DNA of 64,000 bases from Pythium myriotylum (taxonomy: Eukaryota > Oomycota > Peronosporomycetes > Pythiales > Pythiaceae): NCBI GenBank assembly GCA_023091665.1, contig JALJCQ010000028.1:620001-684000 (forward strand), read 5' to 3'. The notes below the pieces were generated by a model. It was given only the letters and a program-made list of their open reading frames with translations, ran no database searches and was not told the DNA's origin. A program made the position numbers and the translations under genes. Positions 48,761 to 61,600 of the stretch are shown piece after piece (position 1 is the first letter of the stretch; each line of letters starts with the position of its first letter).

Positions 48761-51700
48761 ATGGACTCAAACGCCGAAAGCTGCGCCATTGTACTTCGTT
48801 CTACCAAAGCGCATTTGCAAACAGGGGCTCTGGTTCGTATCGGCACAGAGAACCGAGACCTCACAGAGGAACGATTGATCGTCAAACTGGATCACGATAC
48901 ACATCCAGGTCTTACAAAGGTATTTCTACACAGTCCTTTGCAGTTCCCGCATTTCACGAAAGATCTCGTCTTCGTGCTTCCACCGCAAGCCGCTGATGCT
49001 GCGACCGAAATCGCTGCTGCAGAGATTGAGGTACTGCTCGAACCCATCTTCAAGGTATCCAAATGACTCACGTCGATGCTCTGGTCTGTTTACAGATGTT
49101 AATGCGATTGGAGATCCTCGGTGAGATCCTCGACCGTGTCATGCAAACACATTCGGCTTTGTTAACTTCCCAGAAACCATCTCACAAGAGATACCAATCA
49201 AGGAATACGCCCTCGCTCCCGACATCGTTGTCGCCAATCCGCGCGATCGACACATTTGATACTGCGAAGCTGGTGACTGGAGGGAAGAATGGCAATCAAC
49301 TTGTGCTATGGTCGAAACCTAGTACGAAAGAGGCGAGGAAGCAACAGCCTATTCTCATCATCCAGGATATCGTTTCGACTCGGAAACTTCGTTCGGTGTG
49401 GGATGCCATGCTGATGGAATTTGGAGGAAGTAGCGGCGACAGCGTTTCGTGGCATCAGCTTCGTACTCTGTCGAGACGGTTCCCATGGATTGGGATGTGC
49501 CGGCCAGATATCCAAGTGGACAAGGCGGCACGTATCAGTTGGAGTGGCTTCCTTGAGTGGTTGCATTTTCCTCTGCAGGCAACAGGCAATGGCCCAGAGG
49601 AAGAGTCGCCAGAGCAAACGCTTGCATTAGCACTGCTTCGACAGCACTTTCGTGCGCTCATGAATTCAGCGAAAGACCCCAACGGAGTCTTCCATACTGT
49701 GTCACTGGACGAACTCATCTCCCGATCGTCTTCTTCTCTGATGTCTATCGCCTCCTCCCCGACGGAAGCGCGAGACCTCGAAGCTGTTCATGCATTACTG
49801 AACGCAATGAAGACTACCCTACACTCCCGGTCTGTTATGTGGTCAGACATCGTCTACTCCATTCGGCATGGCCTTGCGCTGAATAGTGTAGAACTGTTTC
49901 CGTTCGAGCCTCTCTCTCAGAGTGTCGAGCCGACGCGTGTCGTCGTGGATATTGTCTGCAGCAACGCGACCGAGCTCGTGTTCGTGCTCTTTATCGACGG
50001 ATACATTGAGGTTTGGCGGCCATCACCAAACGCTGCAGCAAAAGCGGTCAGTCGCACACTTGCGCTTTACTGGGACAGCCCATCCGGTTCGCGCAAGACC
50101 CCAACTACAAAGCAAGCGTTTGTGGACGAGTACTATAGTGTCGTCTCCCATGCGCAGCGAGATCAGGACTACAAAGCGCGTCAGCAGCAGCGAATCAGCT
50201 CTGCCCTTGAAGGATTTATCCGAGTTACTGGCGAAAACAGGTCTCTTATGACTCTGACGGCAGCTGGCACGTGTCTTGTAGTGAATGGGACCATGATCGG
50301 TGAGAGTGGACGCTCCGATGGTGCTGGATTACTCTATTATCATGTCGAGTGCCTTGGTAAGGCGAGTATCCGCCCTCTCCGTCGCGCGCACATCGAGAAC
50401 GTTCGACGAGAAGTGAAGAAGATGACTCCGCAAACTCCCTTGCTCGTCGTCTCGTCTAGTGGCGTGATCGCATCCTTCGTATTTTGCTCGTACGGCACTG
50501 TGGTCGTGTTTCAAACCGCTCGGAATCCAAACGCTGTGCTGTGGGTCGCCAGTGCTTCCACGGGTCGTATCCTCGCTTGCGTGGACGAATTCGCGTGGCT
50601 CGCCCACCAGAAACTGTTCGCGTCAGTCTCGACGTATTCAATCCGCACGTCAATGGTATGCTTAGCCTCTTCGAAAGCCTCATACGTTAGCGTAACGAGA
50701 TTCAAACGAGAAGATCAAGCGACAGATCGATTAATGTGTGTACTGCCTGCTGAGAAACAGGGCCAGTCAATTCCGTACGTGTCTACTCTATTGATGGAAG
50801 GAGAGCAAATATTCGCAGCCTACTCCGACGGGAAGATTGCCGTGTGGACAGTGACAAACGAGGCTTGGCAGACTACAGACCGGCATATAGTACCAGCGTC
50901 GATTCATACAAGTCCGGTGGCAATTCGTGAGCTGCGATTGCTCTGTGGAGACTACAATAATCTTTACCGGAGGCCTCAAAACCCATGTTTAACGCTGTTG
51001 GCGGTGCCGATAAATGAACTCGAAACGCTGCATGCATGGAGTTCGGACACGGCGGACGGTTCTCTAAGATTGGTATTGTACCTTCTCAACAGCGGAGAGG
51101 TGATCGAGGCATCAGCACCGGCGGGTTTTTCCCTCACCATGGTAACGCTGGACGTCGTGTCTGCCTGGGATGATCGCTTGCTGGCTCCAGGCTTCGATCG
51201 TGTTCTGCTCGAGCCGGAAGCAGTCGTTCGCGTAGTGTTTCTTGTATGCGAGTATCGCCGCGAAGGTGTTTTCGCTCAGAAGAGTGTGCGCGAGTTGCTC
51301 GACGATATCAAGTCCAAGCGCGTGTTGCAGAAGACACAGCGCGAGATGGATTCCTTCATTCGCGGCTACGAAGATTCACTGCGAGTGAAGCTACGATGTT
51401 ACTACCGACCAGGCGACTCGGGTGACTCGTGTGTTGTCCTACCCACGGAGCAATCGCCTTGTGGTAGTGAGCACCGTCAGTCCATGCTCGTCTGTGGCAA
51501 GGCATCCAGCCAAGGCAAGTCGTTGGTCCAATTCTGGCTGTATTCTGACGGCGATGTTCAACGTACGATGTGGGAGTTTGAAGCCTATCGACTCCGCCGA
51601 CAGAGGATACTGAATTCTCACCAGCAGCACTATGATTGTATGTCGAAAGAGCGACGAAATATCGTAGTTTCCCTGAAAAGGGTGCTCGGTGGCTTGTATG

Positions 51701-54700
51701 GAGACAATAACACCCCCAGCTCAAAAGAGCGTATTGCAGAGGCCATGCTGCCGTGGATCGAGCGTTTGTGCTTGCTCTCAGCGCTCGAGTATCGACACAA
51801 CGATCCCGTAGAAGCAACAGTACTTCAGTTATTTGACGATGGTTCAACGGGAGATCCTGTTGATGTCTTGCGAAGAGCCAAACACCTTTGTGTTGAATTC
51901 CGGCCCTGGATTCAGCGACTCTGCGATTCCTGCCAAGCACCCGGACCAGATTCAATGACCCGAGAAGGCGCGATTCGTTTCATTCGCCAATGGCGACGAG
52001 ACTTTACGACCATCGAGGAATTGTGCTTTGTCATTCGTGAACTTGGGATATTGCATCCCATTCCGAAGACCCAGCAGGCGGGCGGTTTTGATGAATCGTC
52101 GCAATCTGCGGTGGCTCAACAGTTTTGTGCCTTTGCTCTTCCTATTTTGAACCCCAGTGGCAGTCCCGAGTCAACTGATGACCCCGATGGCGCGTACCAC
52201 AAGCTCCTAACGTTTATTCCACCTCGCCTTGCCGTTGAATTTATTCTAAGCTCCTGTGATGTTGGAGATCGAATCGAAAAGTGTGTGGATGTGTTGGTTG
52301 ATCGAACAGCAGCAGACTTGCACACACCAGTAGACGAAGACTTCACGACAGAGCGTATCTACGCGGAACTGCTACATCGCAAGCAACTATGCCTACGCTT
52401 GACCTCAGCTGAGCACCGCATTCGACTGATCCTAGAATCAACACAAGCACCACTTGAGCAAACAATCCCTGCTTCTACGATTCAGCTCCTGCGACGTATC
52501 CTCAAGACGTCACTACCAAACGTTTCCCCTCAAGTATCGACGGTTGCTTTGTGCGTCCCATTGACGATGCGGTGTATAGGCTCACGTATTACTGCCAACG
52601 CGGAGGCTCGCACGGCATCAGGAGCGATACTCCCCGTGAGTTTGGTTCTCCACAGTGGGAGCGACGCGAGCAGTCTGCGCCAGTATCAGCATGAATGCAG
52701 ATTCTACCGACGTGTGCAGGAGTGGAAAACTCGCGAGTTGTTTCTACCTGTGTTGCTTGAAGCCTCCGACCTGCCAATCCTTCGATCCGAGCTCCTCCCG
52801 AGCGATTCATACCAGATTATCGTCTGTGAATCACTATCTGGTTGGCGCTCGATCGGCGAGTGCGTGCGAATATTATTGCGAACGGATCATCGTGCTTCGC
52901 TGACCCACTGGCAGGCACTAGTGGCGTTTTGGTGCCGACAAGTCCTGCTCGCACTCGTGGTTCTTGAAGAAGAGAGAATAGAGATCGACAATCTGACGGC
53001 GGAGGATGTTCTTGTGTCGCCCGATTGTAAAGAAGCTCGCTTTGCGAGTGTCAAGGCTCGAGCTGGTCAAGAAGATGGGAGCTCCTCTTCCAGAATCGTA
53101 ATGATGTTCGGTGTCTTCGTACTTGAGCTAATTGAGCTCTTTGAGCGTGTACAGGCCTCAGCGTCGACGTCAGACGACGAGTTGATGCGTTTAAAGCACT
53201 ATAGGGTTCGATTGATGGAAATTTGGTCGCAATACGACGACAGCGTCGAGTCGAAGTCGGCAAAAGACTTGGTCGACCATCTGAGCACACGAGACTCGTT
53301 GTTGACACGGGTATTTCTATCTGCTCTGCTGGCTTTCCAGCCTCGAGGTGTCAGTTCGCACCCTCCCTCTGCGCATGTGCTGTGGTGTGCTGTGTTTGAA
53401 GCTGTAGACGATGAGCCTCCAGTGAGTGAGACAAACGAGCTCGCGTGGATCGTGGATATCTCATCCCGAGTAGACTCGCACGTCGTCAATCCACTCCGCT
53501 ACATTGAATCCAATGTTGCTGACACGCTGACCGCAAGCGGAATTTACCAGAACGTACTGGTCGAGTTCAGTAGTTTGCTGACGAGAATTTTCGGACTCTC
53601 TGAGACACGGGCAGAATGGGCGCAGCACACTAGGGAGACTCTTCTTTCCGTGCTCATACCTCCCCGAACGATGCAGCGCCTGGCTGTTATCGCCATCGGT
53701 CTCTTTGAACGCTGCCTTCAAGCTGCTCAACGAGCTGCTGCCAACACAGTCGTACGGGAAACACTTGAGACGATACTGATCACACTGGACAGCGTCGAGT
53801 CTGCAATTGCATTCCCAGAAAGTGCACATGTTTTTTCGATTCTCAGCGATTCAGTTGAGGCTATGTGTGTTATGAGTGGTGCCCCGGTCGACTCAAAGTC
53901 GATGAATTGTACCACGACGATCCGTTTTCAACCAAGCCCCATGGTTGCAGCTGGGTTGTGGCGGATGTGCGAATCATCATTGCGCGAGTTGACCATGTGT
54001 GGCGACCCCACTATTCGATATCCAACGATCCAGCAGTTCCTGAAGAACATCAAGCTCACGTTGGCCGACTCAGTGCCAATTGAAATCGACCATGCATCGA
54101 CCAAGGTGCCGCCAACAATCGCAATGTGGTGGCGCCAGAAAAACGATGGCTTACGAGAGGACGTCTACCCTCGACGGCGGTCCCTCCACAGTGGCGATGG
54201 GTTAGCCTCTCGCTCGTCTAATCTCCCGCTGGACATTTTGACCGCTCTTCACCAGACGCTCGAGCTTCGTTTCAATGCCTCGACGGCAGCGACGGCCGCG
54301 GCTTCCAAATTCCGACTTGCAGCGATGCAAACGTGGCTTTCGCCCCAGTTTCTCGATCGAAGGAGCGCTTTGCCGTTCGTGTTTGCTCACGATGTCGCTG
54401 CCGTGGCGTGGCTCCGTCTCGACATGGTCGCAACGCTCTGCGAGCTGCTTCGAGATCCCGATGATCGCATCGTGTACGGCGCGGTGTCGATTGTTGAGGC
54501 TTACACAAGAGTTTTCCGCTACGAGCCCCTCCATCAAGGAACGCGACCTCCTCTGTTGGAGCGGCACGCCTTCCAAGAGACATCGCCAGCTCTTCAACTA
54601 GCCTTGTCGCTCGGTTCCAACGTTCATCTGATTAACCAGCTTACAGCGATCCTCACTCGGCTCGTGCGGATGCTGAAAACAATGGGCGAGTCCGCGACGT

Positions 54701-57700
54701 CGGCGGCGATCAGCAGTCGGTACGGAGTTAGTGGCATGCGGTCGTCAGACCCGGTCGCACTGCTGTGTGTGCTCATGAGTTTTCTCGTCAATTGTCTTCA
54801 TGGTGGAGATGCGTGCACGCGACAGTGGATATCGTCGGGACTGAGCTCTGTCATAGTCACCCATGCCAAGGCCAGTTCGCTGTCATTTCTCAAAATCGTC
54901 GATGCGAGCTGGATGAACCAGAGTCAGTCGATCTCAATGAGTCGACCTGCTAGCCAGCCTCAGTGGGAAGTGTTTTCAGTGATTCCGGCTCCACAGAAAG
55001 CTCGGAGGACTTCGCCTTTTGAGCTTTTACTTCGTGAGTTACTGGTCACCACTGCAAGTCGCAATGTGCAGATGCTTCAGTATCATAGGGCTCATTCATC
55101 ATCTTTTCGTCAGATAATGGAGAAAATTGACACTTCAGCGTCTCCCGCAGCTCACTGGATAGCGAGTTCTGACTTTGGGAAGCTCAGCCATGTGTGGGAA
55201 GTCGTCAAAGACATCGACGAGTGTGAAGGAACGCTGGATGAACAGACTCAGGCGATTGAGTATACGAAGTCGGTGATGGAGAAATCTTTTGTGCTTCACT
55301 CGTCAGCTCTGCCAGCCACAACTGAGAAGATCTGCCGAGTCCTGTGGTCGTGGCTTGAAGTGAGTTGGAGAGCGCTGCTACAAGCCAGTCGCTCGCTCGA
55401 CGACGCCGATCGACGTCTCGCAGTCGTACTTGCGGCGTTTCGATTGATCCATGCGATCGCAAGATGCGCGTCTTTGACCACAGCAGAGATCCATCGCCTC
55501 GCATCGCTCGAAGACTCTGAAGAGCGACGGGCATCCAACGTGTTTCGTCTCCTGCTTTCACTCTTACTCGACTCGGCATCGACAACCCAGACGACTTCCG
55601 TTCTCGCACCAGTGATTCGCTCGGCCATCGAGGTCGTCTTAGCAATACTCGGCGGGCCCCACGAGGATCGTGCGAGAATACTGTTAGTGAATGAGTTCGA
55701 CGTATCCAGGGTACTCAGGGTACTTCGACTGGACTCGATAGTGCTGGCTTGCTGCTGTGGAGGAACGAGCGCTCTCGCCTACACGACGCGCATGAAGACA
55801 CGGCTCTGGTCCGCGCTTCTGCGCCATAGCGACCTCGACGTCACGCGGGTAATCGTGGACGATGAGTTTCTCAGTCATTTGATCTCCTCTTCTATCGACA
55901 GTGACTTTGCACTGCAGCAGGACGACAGCACAGCGGTCGAAGAAGCCTCCGCGGTCGTGAACGCGCGTCTCGAGGCCATCGCGATGCTAGAAATCTTACT
56001 TGTCGCTTGCTCCACGAACTCGCTCGCTTGTCACTTGCTCACAAGCGACTTCATCAAGGCAGTTTTACAGCATCGCACCCTTCAGAGCGAGAAGCAGCGA
56101 GTGCTCTCGTACGGCCACTACCACAAGACCCACCGCAGCCGTGCGTCGCCACTAGCATCCTTTGCGATCCGCATGGTCGCGACTGCCAAGCGGTTCATAC
56201 AGCTCGTGTGTTGTCTCAGCATCGACCACTCAACCGACCGCGTCGACAGCGCCGTCTCGGCTGCGCTCGCTCGCATAGCCGTGCCCGACGATGTCGTCGT
56301 GTGGCATCTGCACGCTGATCCATCCACGAGAGCGACACGGCGAGTGGAGGAGTTCTGGGAGACGTGGCCTGAGGCCTCAGCCAAGCCTCGCTCCTCGCTG
56401 ATTAATGAGAAAGAGGTGACGATCTTTACAGCAGCGAGTCCTCGAGCGAGAGCCCCACCACCGAGACAGCCAAGTCCTATCCAAGGCCTTGAAAAACCTA
56501 GTGATCAGATCAAGCCTCCAGTCACGCAGCAGCACGCAAGACCGATTGTAGCGCCTTCCACTTCAGCTACGCAACCGCCCAAGACGATCCCATTGGACGA
56601 GCTGCTTGTGGTGCTCGGCCCCGAAGTCTCGGTTCTCGAGGCCATCTTCCAGCGCCACGCGGGTTCGTCTCGCGGCAGTGCGCACGGCGAGAAGACCATG
56701 GAGCCGAGCCGCCTCGCGTTTGCGTTGCGCGAGTGCAACGCTCGCACCCACGCCAGCCCGGCCTCGACGCCACTGTCGTTCTCCCAGTTTCTCCTGCAGT
56801 ACGCTCGCTGCTCGGGACTCGAGCAGCTCTGGCGTGAGACGAGCGACACGGCCACGACCGAGTTCGTCTGGCTTTGCTCAGGCGAGTGGGCGAGCGTGCC
56901 TGCAGCCCACATGGCCAGTATCCACTCGGCACCCACGGCACCCACGACAGGCATCAAGCAGTTAGTGGAGACCTTGCTGACGGTGCACCGAGGGCTCTTC
57001 TCTCGCCACGAGATGACCACGATGGCAGCCAGCGAGCTCAAGGCGGTGCCGACCAAGCTCCACGCTCGCGAGGATCCCGAGGCGCTGACGATGGCGGCGG
57101 TCCGTCGCGTCGCAGCGGTCGTTCTCCGCGAAGCGAGCAGGCGGCCGGCCGTGTCGAGACTGCTGCTGCAGCCGACGACGTCGCCCCGCCGAGTCGCAGC
57201 GGGCGTCGTGGCCGTGTCGCCAGTGCGCGCGAGCGTGGTGCAGTCGCTGGTGAGCGTCGACGTCGAGTCGGCGTGCGCGCTCGCGCGAGGAGAAGAGGAG
57301 GAGGAGGAGGAGGAGGAGGAGGAGGAGTCGAGAGAACGCGAGAAGCTGCCGAGCGCGAGTGACTCGGATTGCGACGCGGGAGCGAGAGCGAGTGGGAGCT
57401 CCTCGGCGGCAGAGAGCGAACTGAAGAAGCGAAGGAGGAGAGGGGCGCGCGCGAAGAAGGAGAAGAAGCGTCGCACGAAGAAGAAGAAGCGCTCCTCCTC
57501 TTCCTCCTCCTCCTCCTCCTCTTCCTCCTCCTCGGAGAGGACAAGGCGTCCGCCGTCACACGTCGCAGAGTCCGCGCGGCGTCCGCAATCTAGAGATCCG
57601 CATCCGCAACCTAGAGACCGCGGCGGCCGTCGCCGTGCGGTCGCGCTGCGGACGCTGCGCGAGGTCTTCGCCAAGTACGACGCCGACGGCGACGGCGCGA

Positions 57701-57918
57701 TCGGCGTGGCGGATCTGCGGCGCGTCGTGGGCGCCAAGGCCTCGGGGCTCGAGCTGCAGCGGTGGGTCGCCGAGAAGGACCGGCGCGGCGTCGGGGCCGT
57801 CGACTTTGGCGACTTTTGCGCGGCGTTCGCATCCGCAACCGTACGAGCAGACGACGACGACGCAGGCGGTCGCGGCTCAGCGGCTCCCAGCGGCCGAGGG
57901 AGGGTACGCGGGTGTTGA
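48761..57918 (+). CDS. 3,038-residue protein with propeller-like, kinase-like and EF-hand regions
   Basis: My model is exons 48761-49054 and 49096-57918, joined by a short 41-base GT-AG intron in phase 0. The ATG is only 101 bases past the stop of the preceding gene. Residues about 150-780 have WD40/beta-propeller-like strands (KLVTGGKNGNQLVLWS, IFAAYSDGKIAVWTV). Residues about 1250-1470 resemble a protein kinase domain in fold order (YQHECRFYRRVQEW, then IIVCESL, WCRQVLLALVVLEEERIEIDNLTAEDVLV) but lack a visible HRD and DFG, so it would be a pseudokinase. About 1560-2530 is helical and ARM/HEAT-like. The end has poly-Glu, Lys/Arg and poly-Ser tracts, then EF-hand-type loops (YDADGDGAIGVADL near 2957). 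Function unknown; probably a scaffold. Codon usage is less GC-rich than neighbours until about 56.6 kb. Confidence 0.75.
57293..57540. repeat. Complementary triplet tracts (poly-Glu GAG and poly-Ser TCC)
   Basis: A GAG-repeat tract at about 57293-57326 encodes twelve or more Glu; a TCC/TTCC tract at about 57492-57535 encodes thirteen or more Ser. The two tracts are reverse-complementary in character, about 170 bases apart in the same exon, so they can pair with each other. Confidence 0.7.
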
Positions 57919-58684
57919 AGAAGACGAGGCGGCGGTGTAACCAACCGCCCGGAGGAGATACGTCCGCTTGACTGACTCGCCGGATGACCTGAGGCGAGGG
58001 TTCTCTGGACGGACGACGTTTCATCGACGTGAAAATTTGGCCGAGCGACAGGAGCCCAGTCGCCACAGGGCCGTATAGTCTACCGGACGAGCCATGGATC
58101 CAGAGACCCCGCGCCGGATAGACGCTGCCAGGAGTAGAGCGATTTCGTCAGTCGATCCATGCATGTCGTCGTGCTGTTTGTTGCTTGCTGCTCGTTCAAG
58201 GAATGGTGTCGAGGGTTCTCACGCCCCCTGGGAAAACGTGACGACGAGCGTCAAGTTGACACGCCCGAGGTCGTCGGGAAGAAAGGGCCGGCCCGGTTGT
58301 CAAAGCCTCCGGCCGGACTGACTTGCCCTAACCGCGGCGCGTGCACAAAAGAAGTTCAACCCGTCCCACTGCCCGGGGCACGAGGGTGCGTAGGTGCGGG
58401 TGACCCGAGCTGGCCTCATCGAGAACCAGAGGGTCGGATATTATCCATTCAACCCTCCTCTCCTGTCCCCTTTTGGGGCCCAATCGCTGGGCGTGCTTGG
58501 GACTTCTTTCGCGATTTTTTGAAGGCCGGAAAATCCGGAGATGTACCCAACCCTCCCAAACTTAATCCTCCGGGCGGCGTGGGTTACATCGCTCTCTCTC
58601 CTCTCCGGTTCTTCGACCTCACCTCAACCTGTGGGAACACTCCGGACGGAGTAGTACTATTCGCCGCCTTCGCCTCCTTCCGAC
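57919..58684. other. Gene-free block before the phosphatase gene
   Basis: 766 bases without a convincing gene. The texture at about 58200-58620 (mixed composition, many GGG/CCC steps, a GGGGCCCAATC string) recalls the block at 31.5-31.8 kb on the other strand, which has a similar string, but alignment is fragmentary. A CTCTCTCTCCTCTCC tract leads into the ATG at 58685. Confidence 0.45.
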
Positions 58685-61600
58685 ATGGCGGGGGGTCGCA
58701 TGCGCAAGAGCGTCTCGATCTACGAGGCGTACCCTCTCTCGGCGCCGCTCGCGCCCAGGCTGCCGCCGCCGCTCGAGCGCGCGCTGTCGCAGCAGCGGCT
58801 CGCGAGCGACGACACGATGGCCGCGCGGCGCCTGCACGAGCTGCTCGTGGACGACGGCACGACGGCGAGAGAGTCGGCGGCGTTCCAGCGACAGCGCGGA
58901 GAGAGGCGGTCGGCCAATATGTGCTCGCGCCTCGGCAAGTTCACGGGCGAAGTGTATGAGACCAAGGAGCGCTCGCACATGATCAACGTGCTCAAGCGCC
59001 GCAGCCGCACGCCCGCCGAGCCGGGCGCGACCAAGTTCACGGCCGACGACGTGCTGCGCGCCGGCACGCTCACCAAGCAGGGCTCCTGGCGCCGCAACTG
59101 GAAGACGGTGCGTGGCGGGACGAGCGGTACAGTTACTAGGCGTTGGTGGAGTCTCATGGGTGGTTGTGATATGACAGCGCTTCTTCCTGCTGCGGCAGGA
59201 CGTGCCGAGCCTGAGCTACTACAAGTCGGAGGAGAAGCTCGAGCTGCTGGGCGCGATCGCGATCTCGGGCGACACGCTCGTGCTCGACAAGAGCAACCAC
59301 GGCCACGCGCCCTACCGCTTCCAGCTGCGCACGGACGCCGCGTCGCTGCTGCTCGAGACCGAGACCCGCGACAACCAGCAGCGATGGATGGACGCCTGCC
59401 AGCAGCTCATCGACGCGCTGCGCGCCGAAAAGTTCCGCCAGTCGACCGTCTTCGCCGACCGCGACCCCACCACGGCGGCGCGGCACCGCGCGCGCCCGAC
59501 CGCCGCCGCGACGCTGCGCCACAGCGTCGCCACCACCGCCGCCACGTCCACGTCCTCGGCGCCCAGCATTCTCCGCGTGCGCACGCCCGGACGGATAGGT
59601 GCCGACGATCTCAACGAGTTTCTCGCCGGCTCCAGTGACTCGTCGTCCGACGAGGAGGACAATGCCGACGACGACGAAGGCGACGAGGACGAGGAAGAGG
59701 AAGAAGAGTTCGAGGACAACCAAAAGGACGAGGAAGAAGAGGAGGATCTCTGGGCGACGAGCCGCTCCCAGTTTCTCGTGGTTCTCGACGAGAAGACGAC
59801 CCGGCAGAACCAGCTGCAGGTGCAACAGACCAAGCTCCAGCGCCGCGCGAGCACGCCCGTGCTGCCCACGAAAGTCGCGAGCAAGCCCGGCGCGTACGAT
59901 CTCGTGCTCGAGCTCGCGGTCGGGCGCCACAGCAAGCTGCTGAGCCGCAGCGAGACGGCCGGCGACAAGCTCCGCTGCTGTGTCAAGGTCGTCGGCTACA
60001 ACGCCACGACCAAGGCCACGGCCGAGCTCGGCACGACCGACGCCGTGCGCATCGCGCCGGCCGCGGCGGCGCAGCAGACCGACAGCTCGCCCATCCGTGT
60101 CACTTTCAGCGTCGTGCTCCCGGCCGATCTCGCGCGCTTCGACCAGCTCCGCTTCACGCTCTACCGCACGACGACATCGACCTCGGGCCGCGCGACCGTC
60201 GGGCTCGGCCGCTGCTTCATCGATGACAACCTCACGACGCTCGGCGCGCCGCGCATCGTCGCACTCGCCGAGAAGAGCTCCTCGTTCCACGACTTGCTCT
60301 CGAACAAGACGACCGAGCCGCCGCCGTCGCTGCGCGTGGCGCCGACTAAGACGAACTCTTCCGTCAGCCTCGTGCCGCTCGACAGCAATGCCGTGCATAT
60401 CGTGGTCCAGGCTTTCCCAGCCGTCCCGCTGCAGACCGTGCTGCCGACGTCAGGTGTCGACATGGCCGCGTCCAAGTACCTGCTGCCGACGACGCTGACC
60501 AGCGAGGACGATGCAGTCGCGATGGCCGACAACAATGTCATGATGCAGGCTTTCGTGGAGAACGGCTCCTTTCTCACGTCCGGGAGCGAGGCACCGTCAC
60601 ACGCTCGGCTCATCGTCGTGGACGAGATCCTCCGAGCACCACGCTCGACCTTCACGCTGCCACTGGCGTTCCTCGACTTTCTCGAGGAGACAGCATTAGA
60701 GCGAGTGCGTGTTTTACAGAAACAGGTGGACGCCGATGGAGATAAGGAGACGTCGACGCTCGCGACTGTCGAGCTCGAGTTCTACCGGAAAAAGCTTGAG
60801 GAGTACTTGCGTCAGCGCCAGTTCCTCATGAAGCAGGAGAAACGGCTCGTGGACGAAGCGAGCGACTCGAAAGTCTTCGCGCACGCGGCTCACCAGGTGC
60901 TCGCAATGAGTGTCAAAACCAAGAGCAAAACAGGCGCCGTCGACGAAAGCCAGACCAGCGCAGACGCCACTGAACTTGTTGCGCCATTCAAGCGCAGCAC
61001 GTATAAAAGCCTCGATCTGTGGCAATTCCTGCCGACCAACATGCAGGACCAGTTCCTTTGCGTACACCAGCCGCAAAACCCTACTCAGTTCGTTTGGCAT
61101 ACCATGACCATGGGCTGCCCGGCAGCTCACACCAAGGGGTTCACGAACGGTGGGTTTCCCTCCACCACGTCGGTCATCGATGCGTCTCGTGCGAGCCACT
61201 CAGGATACTCGGACGACGATGCACAGACCGCGAGCGAGAATGAGCACGAGCGTGCGTCGCTTCTCGGTACGCAGCTCGGACGCCGAAGCCGCTCGTCCAA
61301 CAGCAGCAGCAATCCTGCAAATGACGGTACTGATTCGGTCTCCACGTTGCGTTCGCGGCTCGAGCTGAAGGATCGACTCGATATCATCGCGAGCCAGACC
61401 CTGTCCGCTGCAATTGCCTGCATCCTCGCGTCTCTCGACCTCGCCGTGCTCGGCAGCGAGACCCACAAGCTTCAGCTTGCAAACGCAACTCGGTTCGGCT
61501 TTCTCATTCACTTTGAGTCGCTGCTGAGTACTCAGGGCAAGGAAGTGGGCATGCTTGAGGACTTTGCAGCCGGTGCTAAGTGGCTGCGCAATGTCTTCGT

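Noticed and set aside
58159..58959. 266-codon plus frame before the phosphatase
   Set aside because: Wrong phase relative to the PH-phosphatase start and no protein-like features.
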